DNA from: DATGLW01 sp035293965
Lineage (GTDB): Bacteria; Actinomycetota; Acidimicrobiia; Acidimicrobiales; RAAP-2
Length of the DNA: 46,628 nucleotides
Direction: 5' to 3'
Assembly (NCBI GenBank): GCA_035293965.1
Contig: DATGLW010000107.1
Coordinates: 1 to 46,628, forward strand
Each line of letters opens with the position of its first letter. Within the stretch, counting starts at the first letter, position 1. Shown in pieces: positions 46,058 through 46,628 of the stretch. Made by a program: the position numbers and the translations under genes. A model generated the notes under the pieces. The model made no database searches, had not been told where the DNA came from, and worked only from the letters and a program-made list of their open reading frames with translations.

Positions 46058-46184
46058 CGCAGGCCTCCCACTGGAAACGGTCGATGCCGGGAGCCTACCC
46101 GGGGGGTGGTGCGCGGAGCCCTTGCCGCAGGCCCGCAGGCCGGGGCTGCAGGCAGGTACGATCGCCCGAGGGGAACATCGCCCG

Positions 46185-46628
46185 ATGGGGAACGCCGAAC
46201 GAGCCGAGCTGGAGCGCGACGTCGTCGTGCTCAGTCGGCTCCTCGCACGCCGGCGCCGGCATCGCGGCACCGGGGGCGACCGCGGCGGCTGGTGGAGCGA
46301 ACGAGTCCTCGACTGGGCGATGGCGGACCCGGCCCTCAAGACCCAGCTCTTCCGGTTCGTCGACGTGCTGCCGGCCGCCGGTGGCAACGGCGACGTGGTG
46401 CGCCACCTCGAGGAGCACCTTCGCGCCGCCGGCGGTCACGGGCACCTGGCGCGCGCCGTGCGCCTCGCCGGGCAGCTCCCGATGGGGACGAGCACCGTCG
46501 CCTGGGCGGCCCGCCGGGGCGTGACCGGTCTCGGTCGCCGCTTCATCGCCGAAGAGGACCCGCGTTCGGCGGCCCGCACCCTTCGTCAGATCTGGGGAGC
46601 CGGCGACGCCTTCACCGTCGACCTCCTC
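46185..46628 (+). CDS. Proline dehydrogenase / PutA N-terminal region (runs off right edge)
   Basis: The visible 148 residues match the N-terminal helical part of PutA-type proline dehydrogenases. The hallmark VLDWAMADPALKTQLFRFVD sits near residue 45, VVRHLEEHLRAAGGH follows, and RRFIAEEDPRSAARTLRQIW leads to the first barrel strand (AGDAFTVDLL). The full protein oxidises proline to pyrroline-5-carboxylate with FAD; whether it also has the aldehyde dehydrogenase domain cannot be seen. The ATG at 46185 is preceded by a weak purine run (GAGGGGAA). It is divergent from the methyltransferase gene, with a 127-bp spacer. Confidence 0.88.
   Translation, partial: MGNAERAELERDVVVLSRLLARRRRHRGTGGDRGGWWSERVLDWAMADPALKTQLFRFVDVLPAAGGNGDVVRHLEEHLRAAGGHGHLARAVRLAGQLPMGTSTVAWAARRGVTGLGRRFIAEEDPRSAARTLRQIWGAGDAFTVDLL

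Noticed and set aside
46095..46445. Minus-strand frame opposite the proline dehydrogenase start
   Set aside because: The plus strand shows the conserved PutA motif LDWAMADPALKTQLFRFVD, so the minus frame is a shadow.

Overview
The window is very GC-rich DNA with dense, often overlapping genes (many ATGA or GTGA stop/start overlaps), frequent GTG starts and a typical actinobacterial gene set: a WhiB protein beside two ArsA-like ATPases, a GlnR-like regulator, a GlnA2-type glutamine synthetase, an RCK/TrkA pair and a group 2 sigma factor. The protein set suggests an uncultured-type member of Actinomycetota, most likely class Acidimicrobiia. That placement is inferred from gene content, not from a marker gene. 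Forty-seven protein genes are called (two run off the window ends), plus one pseudogene, one integrase relic and one tRNA.

Left part (1-12.7 kb): a KimA-like APC permease fused in frame to an OB-fold domain runs off the left edge, followed by two RCK proteins (probable potassium uptake) and a HAD phosphatase. Then come a SigB-like sigma factor and a minus-strand run of a GH43-like glycosidase, a GT-C membrane glycosyltransferase, glutamine-dependent NAD synthetase and a ferritin-like protein. A decayed YeiH-type transporter and a conserved 74-residue protein close this part.

Nitrogen and Fe-S block (12.7-20.8 kb): divergent type I glutamine synthetase and GlnA2-type genes, the second translationally coupled to a GlnR-like regulator. 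The first lacks the adenylylated tyrosine. Next come RidA, a [2Fe-2S] protein fused to a shortened molybdenum-hydroxylase large-subunit remnant, ErpA and an Mrp/ApbC ATPase.

Redox block (20.8-28.9 kb): a NUDIX-metallo-beta-lactamase fusion, a DUF929 thioredoxin-like protein with VKOR, WhiB (WhiB4/WblA by synteny), two ArsA/Get3-like ATPases, a degenerate receiver protein and a CBS-CorC protein.

Accessory region (29-33 kb): tRNA-Pro(CGG), an integrase C-terminal relic, a Phd-VapC toxin-antitoxin pair with an operator-promoter overlapping the start codon, a secreted amino-acid-type binding protein, a small membrane protein and an orphan ParA.

Catabolic region (33-44.5 kb): dienelactone hydrolase, crotonase, ABM monooxygenase, thiolase plus DUF35 partner, PanB, ferredoxin plus P450 under a perfect 20-bp palindrome, two SDRs, a signal-less binding-protein fold and an LLM oxidoreductase in less GC-rich DNA. 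These are consistent with acyl-CoA, steroid-like or aromatic breakdown. The right end holds a DNA methyltransferase with a nuclease-like C-terminal domain and the start of a proline dehydrogenase gene.
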